From contig CAUYUJ010016366.1 of assembly GCA_963575745.1 (NCBI GenBank), forward strand, positions 16,001-80,000: a DNA stretch of 64,000 nucleotides, read 5' to 3'. The translations under genes were made by a program, and so were the position numbers. Position 1 is the first letter of the stretch, and every line of letters begins with the position of its first letter. Of this stretch, positions 40,722 to 50,917 are shown piece by piece. The notes beneath the pieces were generated by a model, which worked only from the letters and a program-made list of their open reading frames with translations, was not told the DNA's origin and ran no database searches. This DNA is from Prorocentrum cordatum (taxonomy: Eukaryota > Sar > Dinophyceae > Prorocentrales > Prorocentraceae).

Positions 40722-41530
40722 TCCGAGAGTGCGACTTCTCTGCGACGCCCTATGACATGTTGCTGCCCGGAGACAGCGGCCCAAGGCACGTCCGCATGGG
40801 TCTCGCTGTTGTCACTCTTCGGCGCGATGGGCCCAGGCCCCCGCCACGTATGCTTTCGAGACAGGCCCTCTTATAGAGGAGGATGAGGAGGAGGAGGAGG
40901 AGGAGGAGGAGAGACAGATAGCGCGGGTAGTCACAGTGGCCGTGCGGGCTGCGGAGCTCACCACGCTGATGCGCGCACTTCTCCACGACGAGCTGCCGGA
41001 GGTGATATGCTAGCACCCGCGTCGCCGCGCCGTCAGTGCGACAGACGTACCCCGGGCATGCATCGACCTGCACTTCCCCGCCCCCCAGACGGACCTGCAC
41101 ATTCTCACACAAATGCTGTACCTCCGCAGAGCCTGCCTTCCAGCGGATTCGTTTTATGGCATGCGGCCCATGAGCGCGGCCAAAGACGCTATGATCCTCG
41201 AGATGGCCAGCCCCATGAGCGCGCACCAGTATTGGGAGCTATGTTCGCAGCTGGCGGCGGTCAAACGTGGACAGGCCACGGCGCATCCAGACGCCGCAGA
41301 CGACGCGTCGAAGCAGACGATGGACCGAGTGATGGCTGGGAATGCCTTCGAAATTGGGGCGCGACCGAAATCGAAGACATCGCGGAATGGCGGGCGCAAT
41401 ATAGATACCCCGACGTCTGCTACTGCTGCATTGGCCGCTTCGCAGCGCCAGGGTGCCAGGGCGGCCTCCGGCATTGCCCACCTCAACGAAGTCATCGTTC
41501 GCGGGGGGCTGGGCCGTGAGGACGGAGCGG
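40722..41530 (+). pseudogene. Probable continuation of the unrecognised coding region
   Basis: A piece DFSATPYDMLLPGDSGPRHV and RMGLAVVTLRRDGPRPPPRM (~40733-40858) is cut by a (GGA)n tract at 40883-40915. Then come ARVVTVAVRAAELTTLMRAL with LHDELPEVIC (40921-41010) and, after a gap, LYLRRACLPADSFYGMRPMS with SAHQYWELCSQLAAVKRGQA (41116-41280) and ASQRQGARAASGIAHLNEVI. Whether all pieces belong to one gene is an inference from order, strand and composition. Confidence 0.35.
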
Positions 41531-41630
41531 TAAAAAAAAATCCTGATGGACCACTTGGCGCGCTCAACGGGGCTGGCTCTACGGGACACACATTGCGCCA
41601 GGGACCCCCGCCCTACGTACATACACTGTG

Positions 41631-41806
41631 GGTTCGTGTCGCGTCGACTGGCGGCGACCCCGCCGGCGGCGTTCAACTTTGAACGCCGCGTGCGGCCCAG
41701 AATCGGTCGACGTGGAACGATTTGGACGTTTCGGAAAACGCCGATCGTTCAGGGTTGAACGATCCCCGCGGCGTCAGAGACCAACGAAGTCGGCACGACA
41801 CGAAGC
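41631..41806 (+). mobile_element. Family I inverted-repeat element, copy 1
   Basis: Ends GGTTCGTGTCGCGTCGAC and GTCGGCACGACACGAAGC are inverted repeats (15 of 18). The interior, with TGGCGGCGACCCCGCCG, TCGACGTGGAACGATTTGG and GATCGTTCAGGGTTGAACGA, matches 56168-56345. Confidence 0.8.
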
Positions 41807-43930
41807 TGACGCACCTAGCAAGGATTTACTTGCCCCGCCTGGCATTTTGAGGCTGGCACTCATGGGCGCCGCGGAGACGACGCAGGTTTACGCCGCCCTT
41901 CATGAGCAGATGCTGCAGGTAGGGCAAGACTTCGTGAGCATCGATGTTGGGGGCGGCGCGCTAGACGGCCGGGCGGCGCCGGGAAACGGCATGTGTCGGC
42001 GGGCTTAGCCGCCCCCCTTCGTCGCAATGCATTGCGGCACATGCGCGAGGGATTTGGTTGTCTTGACCACCGAAAACGTTGGTTGGTTGGCATTCGAAGT
42101 TGTCATTCGTTTCTGCTTTGATACCGCGGAGCCGAGGCGACGCGGCCAGAGACGTGCTCGCCCTCGCGTGTACGAGGGCAGCTCGCATACACCTAACACG
42201 CGGCATTCTACCTCTACTTCGAATCCTGTTTCTTGAAAGCTGCTGGTGGAGACCTTCTGCCAGCGCTCGATTTAGGAAGGCCGATATCATCCCCGCGGAC
42301 TCCACCAACGGCGGCGACGACGCGCCGACCAGCATTTCCCGTCGTCAACGGCCTCCGATAGCAGTGGGGCAGTTACCCCGGGTGCGCTTTCTGCCCCCCG
42401 CTCGTTCTGTCCCGCGCGCTGTCCTGAGCTTCGGACGTCCCTCGGCAAGGGCCGCATCAAGGCGATGTCGCGCGTCTCACATGGGACGCCCATGTTCCTT
42501 CGCGCAGGTCAGCCCAAGGCACGTTGCGACAGCGCGATGCACCGAGCGCCCCGTGGCAAGAGGCGGCGCGCTGCCGATCATCGTAGCTCACTGGACATGC
42601 TGGAGGTCATCAGGTTCGGCGCCCGCCCACGGGCCGCTCCGCTCGGCGGTCGGCCGGGCCCGCGCCCCGGCGCGCCTGCGTCGGCATCGTCGCCCGGAAC
42701 AGCTTTCTGGAGGTTCGACCAGCCTCCACCACGGACCGCCGTCTGGCCCGGCCGGGCGGGCAAGCGTTCTCTTCGCGGGCGGGAGGGCGCACTGGGCGGT
42801 TCTGCATGTCCATGCCGGTTCAGATCCTTCGGGGTGGAAGACAACTCTTTCGAGCCGCGGGAAAGCGCATCTCTCCCGTCGCGGGATGCCGAAACAATCG
42901 ATCGAGCGCCCCCGCTGCGCTCGTCGGACCACTCTGGCACGTGGCGACGAGCGGCGGGGCGGGGGCCCATTGCTGTTTCAGGCCGCCATGAAGGAGGTCG
43001 CGGCTGGCATTTTCATGCGCGGCGCGCAGCAGGATGCCGTCGCGACCCTGGAAGGTCGCTCGGGCATTGCCATGAAATTCGTGCGAGTGTCGGAGCAAGG
43101 GTCGTTTGGGGAGATATCCAGATGCGCCGAGCGTCATCCGAAGCTGCGCGAGTTGGCCGGCAACCCTTACGAGACCAAACGGCGACGCTACAAGCCGGCT
43201 CCGCAGCGGTCGCGAGCTCCCCCTGGGGCTGCGCTGTGGATGAGCTGGGGCGGGCCCGCGAGGCGGCGACGACGGGCGGCCGGGCTCGGGCCTCGCAGGC
43301 CGAGCAGAGGCATGCCAGGCCACCAGTTCGCCCAGCGCCTGGGCGCGGCGGCCCTGGCAAGGCCACCCGGGGCCGCGACGGCGCCCGCGACGACCGCAGA
43401 TGGCATGGCGGAAGCGGCGCGGGCGCATTGGGAGGACGTCTGCCAGGCGCGGGGGGCCCAGGGCGGCCCCGCGCGGGAGTGGCCCCAGGAGGGCGCCGCA
43501 GACATGGGGGGCCCGCGGCCCTGCGCGCGATGCCCCGAGAAGCCCCCGGCTCCGTGGAAGCCGAATCAAGCCCTCCCACGACGGCCGGGCAGTGGGGAGC
43601 TCTTCTGGACAGCCTGGAGGGCTGCGTTCTGCAGCGTGGACTGGGAACTTGTTCGTGGCATCCGCTGCACATCGCCCTGCGGACACGCGCGCTGCAGCGT
43701 GGCGATGCAAACGGGGCATTTCGAGGTTTCGTTCGCGAGGGTCGCCTCGGGTCAAGGGGCAATCCGTGAGGGCGCTCGCTCGCCGCACATATTTTTCCAC
43801 CGAGGCGCCGCATGGTTTCCGGCAGCGCAGCCTGCGTCAAGTCTTGTTTCTCTTCCTCTTCCTCTTCCTCCTCCTCCAGTCCTTCTCCTTATAAATAATA
43901 TCTCCCTGTCGCACGTTGAAGCGAATGTTT
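41807..43930. other. Very GC-rich open region, no gene recognised
   Basis: A 617-codon plus frame (42079-43932), a 434-codon plus frame and 275-326-codon minus frames all overlap, the mark of GC-driven openness. The most protein-like piece is QAAMKEVAAGIFMRGAQQDA, ATLEGRSGIAMKFVRVSEQG and SFGEISRCAERHPKLRELAG (42976-43160, plus), which I cannot place. Confidence 0.4.
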
Positions 43931-43984
43931 AGGGCGGACGGGGCGTTTCGCCTGAGGCCTCCTCGCCATTTATGATTCTGGAGC

Positions 43985-44345
43985 TTAAACATTGACCACA
44001 GCTTCACATATTGAGGGCGGGTCGTTTTCAAAATGTGGCTCGCACCTTATCGCCATGCACTTCTTTTTTCAACATCTGCAAAGATTTCACGGATTGAGGG
44101 CGGGTCGTTTTCAACAATTGGTTTTCGCCTTAGCGCCGCGCGCATTCGTTTTTAACATTTACAATTGCTTCACGGACTGAAGTTGGTTCCTTATTCAAAA
44201 TGTGGCTCTCACTTTAGCGCCGCGCACACTCGTCTTAACAATTTGCAAGAGCTTCATGGATTGAGGGCGGTTCCTTTTCAAAATGTGGCTCCCGCCTTGA
44301 CGCCGCTCACATCTGTCTTACAATTTTGCAGGAGCTTCATGGATG
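43985..44345 (+). repeat. ~84 bp tandem repeat, four units
   Basis: GATTGAGGGCGGGTCGTTTTC or its variants lie at about 44008, 44093, 44177 and 44259. Each is followed by CAAAATGTGGCTC, CTTAGCGCCGCGCAC and CAATTTGCAAGAGCTTCA words. Confidence 0.9.
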
Positions 44346-44744
44346 CCCATGATCAGCGTATCAGAAGCTGTGTTTTGGATGGGCTCAGGTTTATGAGGGT
44401 GCACAAGTCATGTTGGTTCGCGGTGTTCAAGTCCCAGGAATGGCGTGCTGATGCGATTCAGGATCGCCAAGACGCAACTGTCAGGTTGATCCGTGGGTTT
44501 GGAACCTCGATAACAATGTCTTGACATGATTCAGGATCTTCACAAGCAGTTGTCGTCCAACAACGCAACTACCCCAGTACAAATGAATCGTTCTAGGGGC
44601 CTGTGAACAGGGAGTTTGGAGGGAGGGTGTATTCCAACATCGGTGATGCCTCTTGGTTTTACACTGGTCCTCCTCCTTCCTTGTGGAAGGGGCCATAGCG
44701 CGATCAGTGACGTTTAGCGGATGTGCGTTGTTTGCTAGTTGGAA
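44346..44744. other. No gene seen
   Basis: Ordinary unique sequence; no motif. Confidence 0.4.
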
Positions 44745-45500
44745 CCTCCTCCTCTTCCTCCTCCTCCTCCTCCTCCTCCTCTTCCTCCTCCTTTTCCTCC
44801 TCTTCCTCCTCCTCCTCCTCTTCCTCCTCCTCCCCCACCTCCTCTTCCTCCTCATCCCCCTCCTCTTTGCCCCTCCGTCCTTCCTCCTGCTCCTGCGTAC
44901 TCCTGTGCGCACTTCCAGCCGCGGTGCTGCATGGCAGCCGCAGATAGGCAGGCGGGGAGGGCGCGTGGTCGTTAATGGCCCTTTCGCGCCTCCAGGGTGA
45001 CCAGACGGGTTGCTTGCGAACGCGTTGTCCCAGCCACACAATCCTGATTGGTGTGGGGGGGCAACAGGGCGCGGCGAGTCTCTCCAGGTACACTTGCCAT
45101 TCGCGATGTTGATGTTGCGTGGGTCTCCCCGGGTACACTTGCACGTCGCGTTATTGGTTGATGTTGCTTGATTGCTTGTGCGCTGTTTGTTGCTGTTGCA
45201 GGGGTGCCGTGGCACTTCAGCTTTCTTCCGGTTAAGGAATGTGGAGGGATCGTGAAGGAGTTGTCCTCCCTTCTCCTGGCGCGTTCTGTCCGCCTCTTTC
45301 CCCCCTTCGGGCGAGTCACGGTGCGCGCCACCATGGCTGGACCGCCCGCGAATTGTTGGCCGCCCTCTTTCAAAGGGGTCGCCCCGAGCCCGCGCGTAGC
45401 GGTGTACCTCCTCCTCCTTCTCCTCCTCCTCCGCCTCCTCCTCCTCCTCCACCTCCTCCTCCTCCTCTTCTTTCTCCTCCTCTCCTCCCTCCTCCCGCTC
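44745..45500. repeat. Two TCC tracts with GC-rich sequence between
   Basis: TCC/TTCC tracts lie at 44745-44860 and 45405-45495. Between them, GGTGTACACTTGC-type words recur near 45085 and 45130 (GGTACACTTGC with TTGATGTTGC). Confidence 0.8.
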
Positions 45501-46419
45501 CCGTTTCACGAGATGTACAAGTTTGCGCTCTTTTTGCGCCTTCGATTCGACAAGAACCGAGGGCGACTTTTGATCCGTATATCTAGCATTGCCGCGCCCT
45601 GGCGGATTTGATTTGTTCTCCCTGCTTGTCATCCCTCTTCTTGTCGCCTCATCCCCTTGCCCCTCCCCCCCTCGGGCTAGATAGCAACCAGGGCCATGGC
45701 TCAACCCGCAGCCCTGCGATGAGTGCAGCCGTGAGCGCGTTCAGTCAGGAGCGATGCGAATTATTGTATCCATGTTCCATGCGCGCGTCTTCGTAACCCG
45801 AACTGGCGCGTTTGATATTGTCCAGTTCGGCGTGGACGTCTTTCAGTTCATACCCCTCTTCCTCTTCCCCCATCCGCATCCGCTTATTCCTCCTCCCCCC
45901 TCTACCCGAGTCCGGGGCTACTGCAGGTGTTGTTTTCACCACCCCGTGGTCGATTTCGATCGGCGGAGTTTCGACCACGCTCGCAGGATTTTTTGTTGAG
46001 TTGGTTTTCTGCACGATCTGGGAGACATCGGTGCTTCTGCCTGGTACGTAGTCTTCCTTGTCCGCGGTGCGTGCTCGGAATAGCCCTCCCGAGGGGCAGC
46101 GGATTCGCATCCCTCCTGCCATGCTTTGCCTTTAAAAATGTGATATCCTTCCTCTTTCATGCCCCTTCTCCTCTTCCGCCCTCATCCTCCAACCTCATAC
46201 CTCTCACACACACACATCCCACGCTCCTCCCTACTCCTCCTCCGTCCCCCCCCTGGTGGTCAAAGGCTCCAGTGGCACACGCTGCGAAAGAGCCACGACG
46301 GCTGGCACGTGGGAAGGATCAACCTCGAGAAGCTATGTTCCCCGATCAGTGCTTGCCCTGAAGCGGGCCTAGCGGATGTTCCCCAATCAGTGCTTGCACT
46401 GAGGGGGTCCTAGCGGAAG
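45501..46419. other. No gene recognised
   Basis: The minus frame 45745-46122 (125 codons) has fairly normal composition (VQKTNSTKNPASVVETPPIE, then YELKDVHAELDNIKRASSGY) but no recognisable domain; it could be a short coding remnant. Confidence 0.35.
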
Positions 46420-49400
46420 TTGAAGGATTTGGCGAAAGTTCCCCGCCGATTTTGGTGGCAGGTTGGGTTCCCCGGTTCCCGGGTTCCCAGCTCCGGGTTC
46501 CCGGGTTCCCGGTTCCGGTCTCTGGGCGGATTTCGGAGGGCGGCGAGGTTCCCGGGTTCCTAGGTTCCTGGTCGATTTTCTGATCGATCGGGTTCACCAT
46601 CGATCTCATTACCGATTTCTCGATCGATCTCACCATCGATCTCGCAATCGATCCCATTATCAATTCCAGAAACGATCTCACTAGAGAGCGCATGGCCGAT
46701 CTCGCGATCGATCTCACTATCAATCTCATTGAATCGATTTCATTCTCGGTCTCACGATCGACTTTACAAGCGTCCTTACCATCGATTCCACTATCGATCT
46801 CATTATCGGTATCACAATCGATCTCAAGATCCATAGTATCAATTTTCGAATCATCAACTGATTGGGGTTTTCTCAGGTGTACTTGAAGGATTTGGCGAAA
46901 GCCGATTTTGGTGGCAGGCTGGTTTACCCGGTTCCCGGGTTCCCGGTTCCGGGTTCCCGGTTCCCGGTTCCGGGTTCCGGGCGGATTTCGGAGGGCGGTG
47001 AGGTTCCCGGGTTCCCGGGTTCTTGGTCGATTTTCTCATCCATCGGGTTCACCATCGATCTCATTACCGATTTCTCGATCGATCTCACCATCGATCTCAC
47101 AATCGATCTCATTATCAATATCACAACCGATCTCACTAGAGATCGCATGAGCGATCTCGCGATCGATCTCACTATCGATCTCGTTGAATCGTTTTCACTC
47201 TCGGCCTCACGATCGACCTTGCAATCGTCCTTACCATCGATTCCACTATCGATCCCATTATCGATCTCACAATCGATCTCAATTTCCCTAATATCAATTT
47301 TCAAATCATCCACTGATTGGGGTTTTCTCAGGTGTACTTGGAGGTGAAAGCCGATTTTGGTGGCAGGCTGGGTTCCCGGGTTCCCCGGTTCCCGGTTCTG
47401 GGTTCCGGTTCCCGGTTCCGGGTTCCGGGCGGATTTTGGAGGGCGGCGAGGTTCTTGGGTTCCCGGGTTCCTGGTCGATCTTCTTATCGATCGGGCTCGC
47501 CATCGATCTCATTACCGATTTCTCGATCGATTTCACCATCGATCTCATAATCGATCTCATTATCAATATCACAGACGATCTCACTAGAGATCGCATGAGC
47601 GATCTCGCGATCGATCTCACTATCGATCTCATTGAATCGATTTCACTCTCGGTCTCACGATCGACCTTACAATCGTCCTTACCATCGATTCCACTATCGA
47701 TCTCACAGTCGATCTCAAGATCCATAGTACCAATTTTCAAATCAACCACTGATTGGGGTTTTCTCAGGTGTAAGGTGTAATTGAAGGATTTGGCGAAAGC
47801 CGATTTTGGTGGCAGGCTGGGTTCCCGGGTTCCCAGTTCCCGGTTCCGGATTCCCGGGTTCCCGGGTTCTGGGTTCCGGGCGGATTTCGGAGGGCGGCGA
47901 GGTTCCCGGGTTCCTGGTCGATCTTCTTGTCGATCGGGCTCACCATCGATCTCATTAACTACCGACTTCTCGATCGATCTCACCATCGATCTCACAACCG
48001 ATCTCTTTCTCAATATCACAAACGATCTCACTATAAATCTCATGAGCAATCTCACAATCAATCTCACGATCTATTGAATCAATTTCACTCTCGGTCTCAC
48101 GATCGACCTTACAATCGTCCTTACCATCGATTCCACTATCGATCCCATTATCGATCTCACAATCGATCTCAAGATCCATAGTATCAATTTTCAAATCATC
48201 CACTGATTGGGGTTTTCAGGTGTAATGAAAGGATTTGGCGAAAGCCGATTTTGGTGGCAGGCTGGGTTCCCAGGTTCCCGGGTTCCTGGTTCTGGGTTCC
48301 GGGGTTCCCGGTTCCGGGTTCCGGGCGGATTTCGGAGGGCGGCGAGGTTCCCGGCTTCCCGGGTTCTTGGTCGATCTTTTTATCGATCGGGCCCACCATC
48401 GATTTCATTACTGACTTCTCGATCGATCTCACCATCGATCTCACAATCGATCTCACTATCAACATCACAAACGATCTCACTAGAGATCGCATGAGCGATC
48501 TCGCGTTCGATCTCACTATCGATCTCATTGAATCGATTTCACTCTCAGTCCCACGATCGACCCTACAATCGTCCTTACCATCGATTCCACTATCGATCTC
48601 ATTATTGATCTCACAATCGATCTCAAGATCAATAGTACCAATTTCCAAATCATCCACTGATTGGGTTTTCGCAGGTGTACTTGAAGGATTTGGCGAAAGC
48701 CGATTTTGGTGGCAGGCTGTGTTCCCGGGTTCCCGGTTCCGGGTTCCCGGGTTCCCGGTTCCCGGTTCGGGGCGGATTTCGGAGGGTGGTGAGGTTCCCG
48801 GGTTCCCGGGTTCCTGGTCGATCTTTTTATTGGTCGGTCTCACCATCGATGTTTTACCGATTTCTCGATCGATCGATCTCACCATCGATCTCACAATCGA
48901 TCTCTTTATCAATATCGCAAACGATCTCATTAGAGATCGCATGAGCGATCTCGCGATCGATCTCACTATCGATCTCATTGAATCGATTTCACTCTCAGTC
49001 TCACGATCGACCGTACAATCGTCCTTACCATCGATTCCACTATCGATCTCATTATCGATCTCACAATCGATCTCAAGATCCGTAGTACCAATTTTCCAAA
49101 TCATCCACCGATTTGGGTTTTCTCAGGTGTAATTGAAGGATTTGGCGAAAGCCGATTTTGGTGAGAGGCTGGGTTCCTGGGTTCCCGGTTCTGGGTTCCT
49201 AGGTTCCCGGTGCCGGGTTCCCGGTTCCGCGATTTGTGCAGATTTCGGAGGGCGGCGAGGTTCTCGGGATCTTGGTCGATCTTTTTATCGATCGTTCTCA
49301 CCATCGATCTCATCACCGATTTCTCCACGATCTCACCATCGATCTTACAGCCGATCTACTTATCAATATCACAAGCGATCTCAATAGAGATCGCATGAGC

Positions 49401-49590
49401 GAACTCGCGATTGATCTCACTATCGATCTCATTGAATCGATTTCACTCTCGGTCTCACGATCGACCTTAACAATCGACCTCACTATCGTTTCCACTATCG
49501 ATCTCATTATCGATCTCACAATCGATCTCAAGATCCATCGTATCAACTTTCAAATCATTCACTGATTGGGTTTTCTCAGGTGTAATGTTT
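46420..49590 (+). repeat. ~450 bp macrosatellite, seven units
   Basis: Unit starts (AAGGATTTGGCGAAAGCC or variants) lie near 46423, 46885, 47340, 47784, 48229, 48684 and 49135, spaced 444-462 bp. Within each unit, in order: GATTTTGGTGGCAGGCTGG, a CCCGGGTTCC/GGTTCCGGG stretch, GGCGGATTTCGGAGGGCGGC, then ~250 bp of 12 bp subrepeats of ATCGATCTCACC type, GATCGCATGAGCGATCTCGC, CAAATCATCCACTGATTGGG and GTTTTCTCAGGTGTA. Every frame reads as ID/RS-rich peptides on both strands; no gene. Confidence 0.96.
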
Positions 49591-50032
49591 GAAATCGTTC
49601 GCCCGTGGAGAAATCTTCTAGAGGCCTCCAGGAACCTGCAGGGACCCTCCTCAGACCTAAAGGACTGGGTAAGGGCGGCCCCAGAACTCCTTGGGCGTCG
49701 CGACAAAAACACAACGGGCGACGTTTCGACGACCTAGAACTCCTCCAGGCTGGCCTCGTACTTATGGGGCCATCCACCAAAAAATGCTTGCGACGCGAGT
49801 ATGGTCGAGGGTTCCAGGCACCTTCCGCGACAAGATCATGACGCCGAAGGCCCGGGACTTTTGGGAAGGTCGGCGGCGAGACCGGGTGAGCCGGTGATCC
49901 CGGGGGGAAGGACGGGGATGAGTGCGGATGAGTGCGGGCCAAAACGGATCACGACCGCCTGCGCTTTCGTGCCGTGGGAGCGTCGGGCCGCTTCGGGCCG
50001 TCCCCGAGCCAGACCCTCAGCTCCAAGAGCCC
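49591..50032. other. No gene seen
   Basis: Unique GC-rich sequence between the macrosatellite and the 3' end of the minus-strand retroelement. It may contain that element's 3' untranslated region. Confidence 0.4.
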
Positions 50033-50917
50033 CTACAGGGGCTGGTTTTTGGAAGGGTGCTGTCCATTCCACAACCGTGTCGGCCTACCCCCGATCACCC
50101 TTTGGGCCCCAGGGCTGCGTGGGGAGAAACGGCCCGTCCACCTGTCGCGGGCGTATCTGGTACACTTGCGGCAGAAGACTTGAATGCTACGGGTCATGAT
50201 TTTGTGCCCCGCTCTCTGGCCCCTGTCGACCCTGGTGCACCCCCAGTCCCGAACGGCCCGAGACAGGAGGAGCGCCACCAGGGGCGGGGCGGTGGGGTCG
50301 GGGGCCGCCAGGGCCCTACCCCACACGCACCCGACCGCCCCCAGGTTCCCAGGAAGGCCCAGGAGGACGGAGGGGGGGTCGGGGGGGTTCGAATCCGTCG
50401 GACTCGAGCCCTGCTCAGAGTCGACAATGTGATGGCCCAGGCAGCCTACATGGGCTCCGAATTCCAGGAGGTCCCGAGCCCGCCGATAGTTCAGAATGTG
50501 GACTCCTCTACACCAAACTGAGTGAGTACGGTACAGAGCTCCCTGCTTTGCAAGGTCAGCTGTTTTGTTGCCCTCCCACTGCGCGCTGCCGATTGCTGCT
50601 CGCTCGGCGCGCGTCGCGTGGGCCTTCAGCCCTTGCACCTGCACGGTGCGCGGGCTCAAGCCTCCGCACTCTGCGACGGCCTGGGCGATGCACTCCCAGC
50701 GGTCGAGGTGCAGGTGGCTCCTCTTGTCGAGCCACGACGGTCCCGCCATCACGCCGTCGTTGACGTTCTGGCTGTCGGTGCAGATGAACATGGGCGGGGT
50801 GCCTGTCTGCGGCGCCTGCCGCCGCGCGTGGATCTTCCCCCGCAAGGTGCTCTGGGCCCTCGGCGCGCCAGGGCGGGACCCGTAGCCCCCGTCGCCCATG
50901 TCGTACTCACCGTTGTC
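50033..50917 (-). pseudogene. Retroelement RNase H domain and C-terminal zinc ribbon
   Basis: This continues the frame of 50918-53830 after a single TAG at 50918-50920. It carries the RNA-strand-removing domain of a non-LTR element. MFICTDSQNVNDG (~50791-50753) contains an RNase H aspartate. VQVQGLKAHATRAE (~50640-50600) and EGNKTADLAKQGALYR (~50577-50530) correspond to the 'VKGHxT' and 'GNxxADxLAxxGA' blocks. Further on, MTRSIQVFCRKCTRYARDR (~50230-50155) with GAQRVIGGRPTRLWNGQHP resembles the C-terminal zinc-binding tail (FCxxC ... LxxGxHP) of such proteins. The first strand (DNGEYDMGDGGYGSRPG) lies just before. Confidence 0.75.

Noticed and set aside
42079-43932. 617-codon plus-strand frame as a gene
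   Set aside because: Four other long frames on both strands overlap it; composition is Arg/Ala/Pro-rich as expected from GC bias, and I see no domain.
44481-45704. 407-codon minus frame rich in Glu and Arg, possible coiled-coil protein
   Set aside because: The Glu/Arg blocks are the complement of the TCC tracts at 44745 and 45405.
46420-49590. Long minus frames rich in EIDCEIDNEIDSGIDGKDD, resembling a repeat protein
   Set aside because: The frame follows the ATCGATCTC subrepeats, appears in several registers and breaks at unit boundaries of 444-462 bp that are not multiples of three.
50380-50400. GGTTCGAATCC word resembling a tRNA B box
   Set aside because: No A box, acceptor stem or anticodon arm can be folded around it, and it lies inside retroelement 3' coding sequence.
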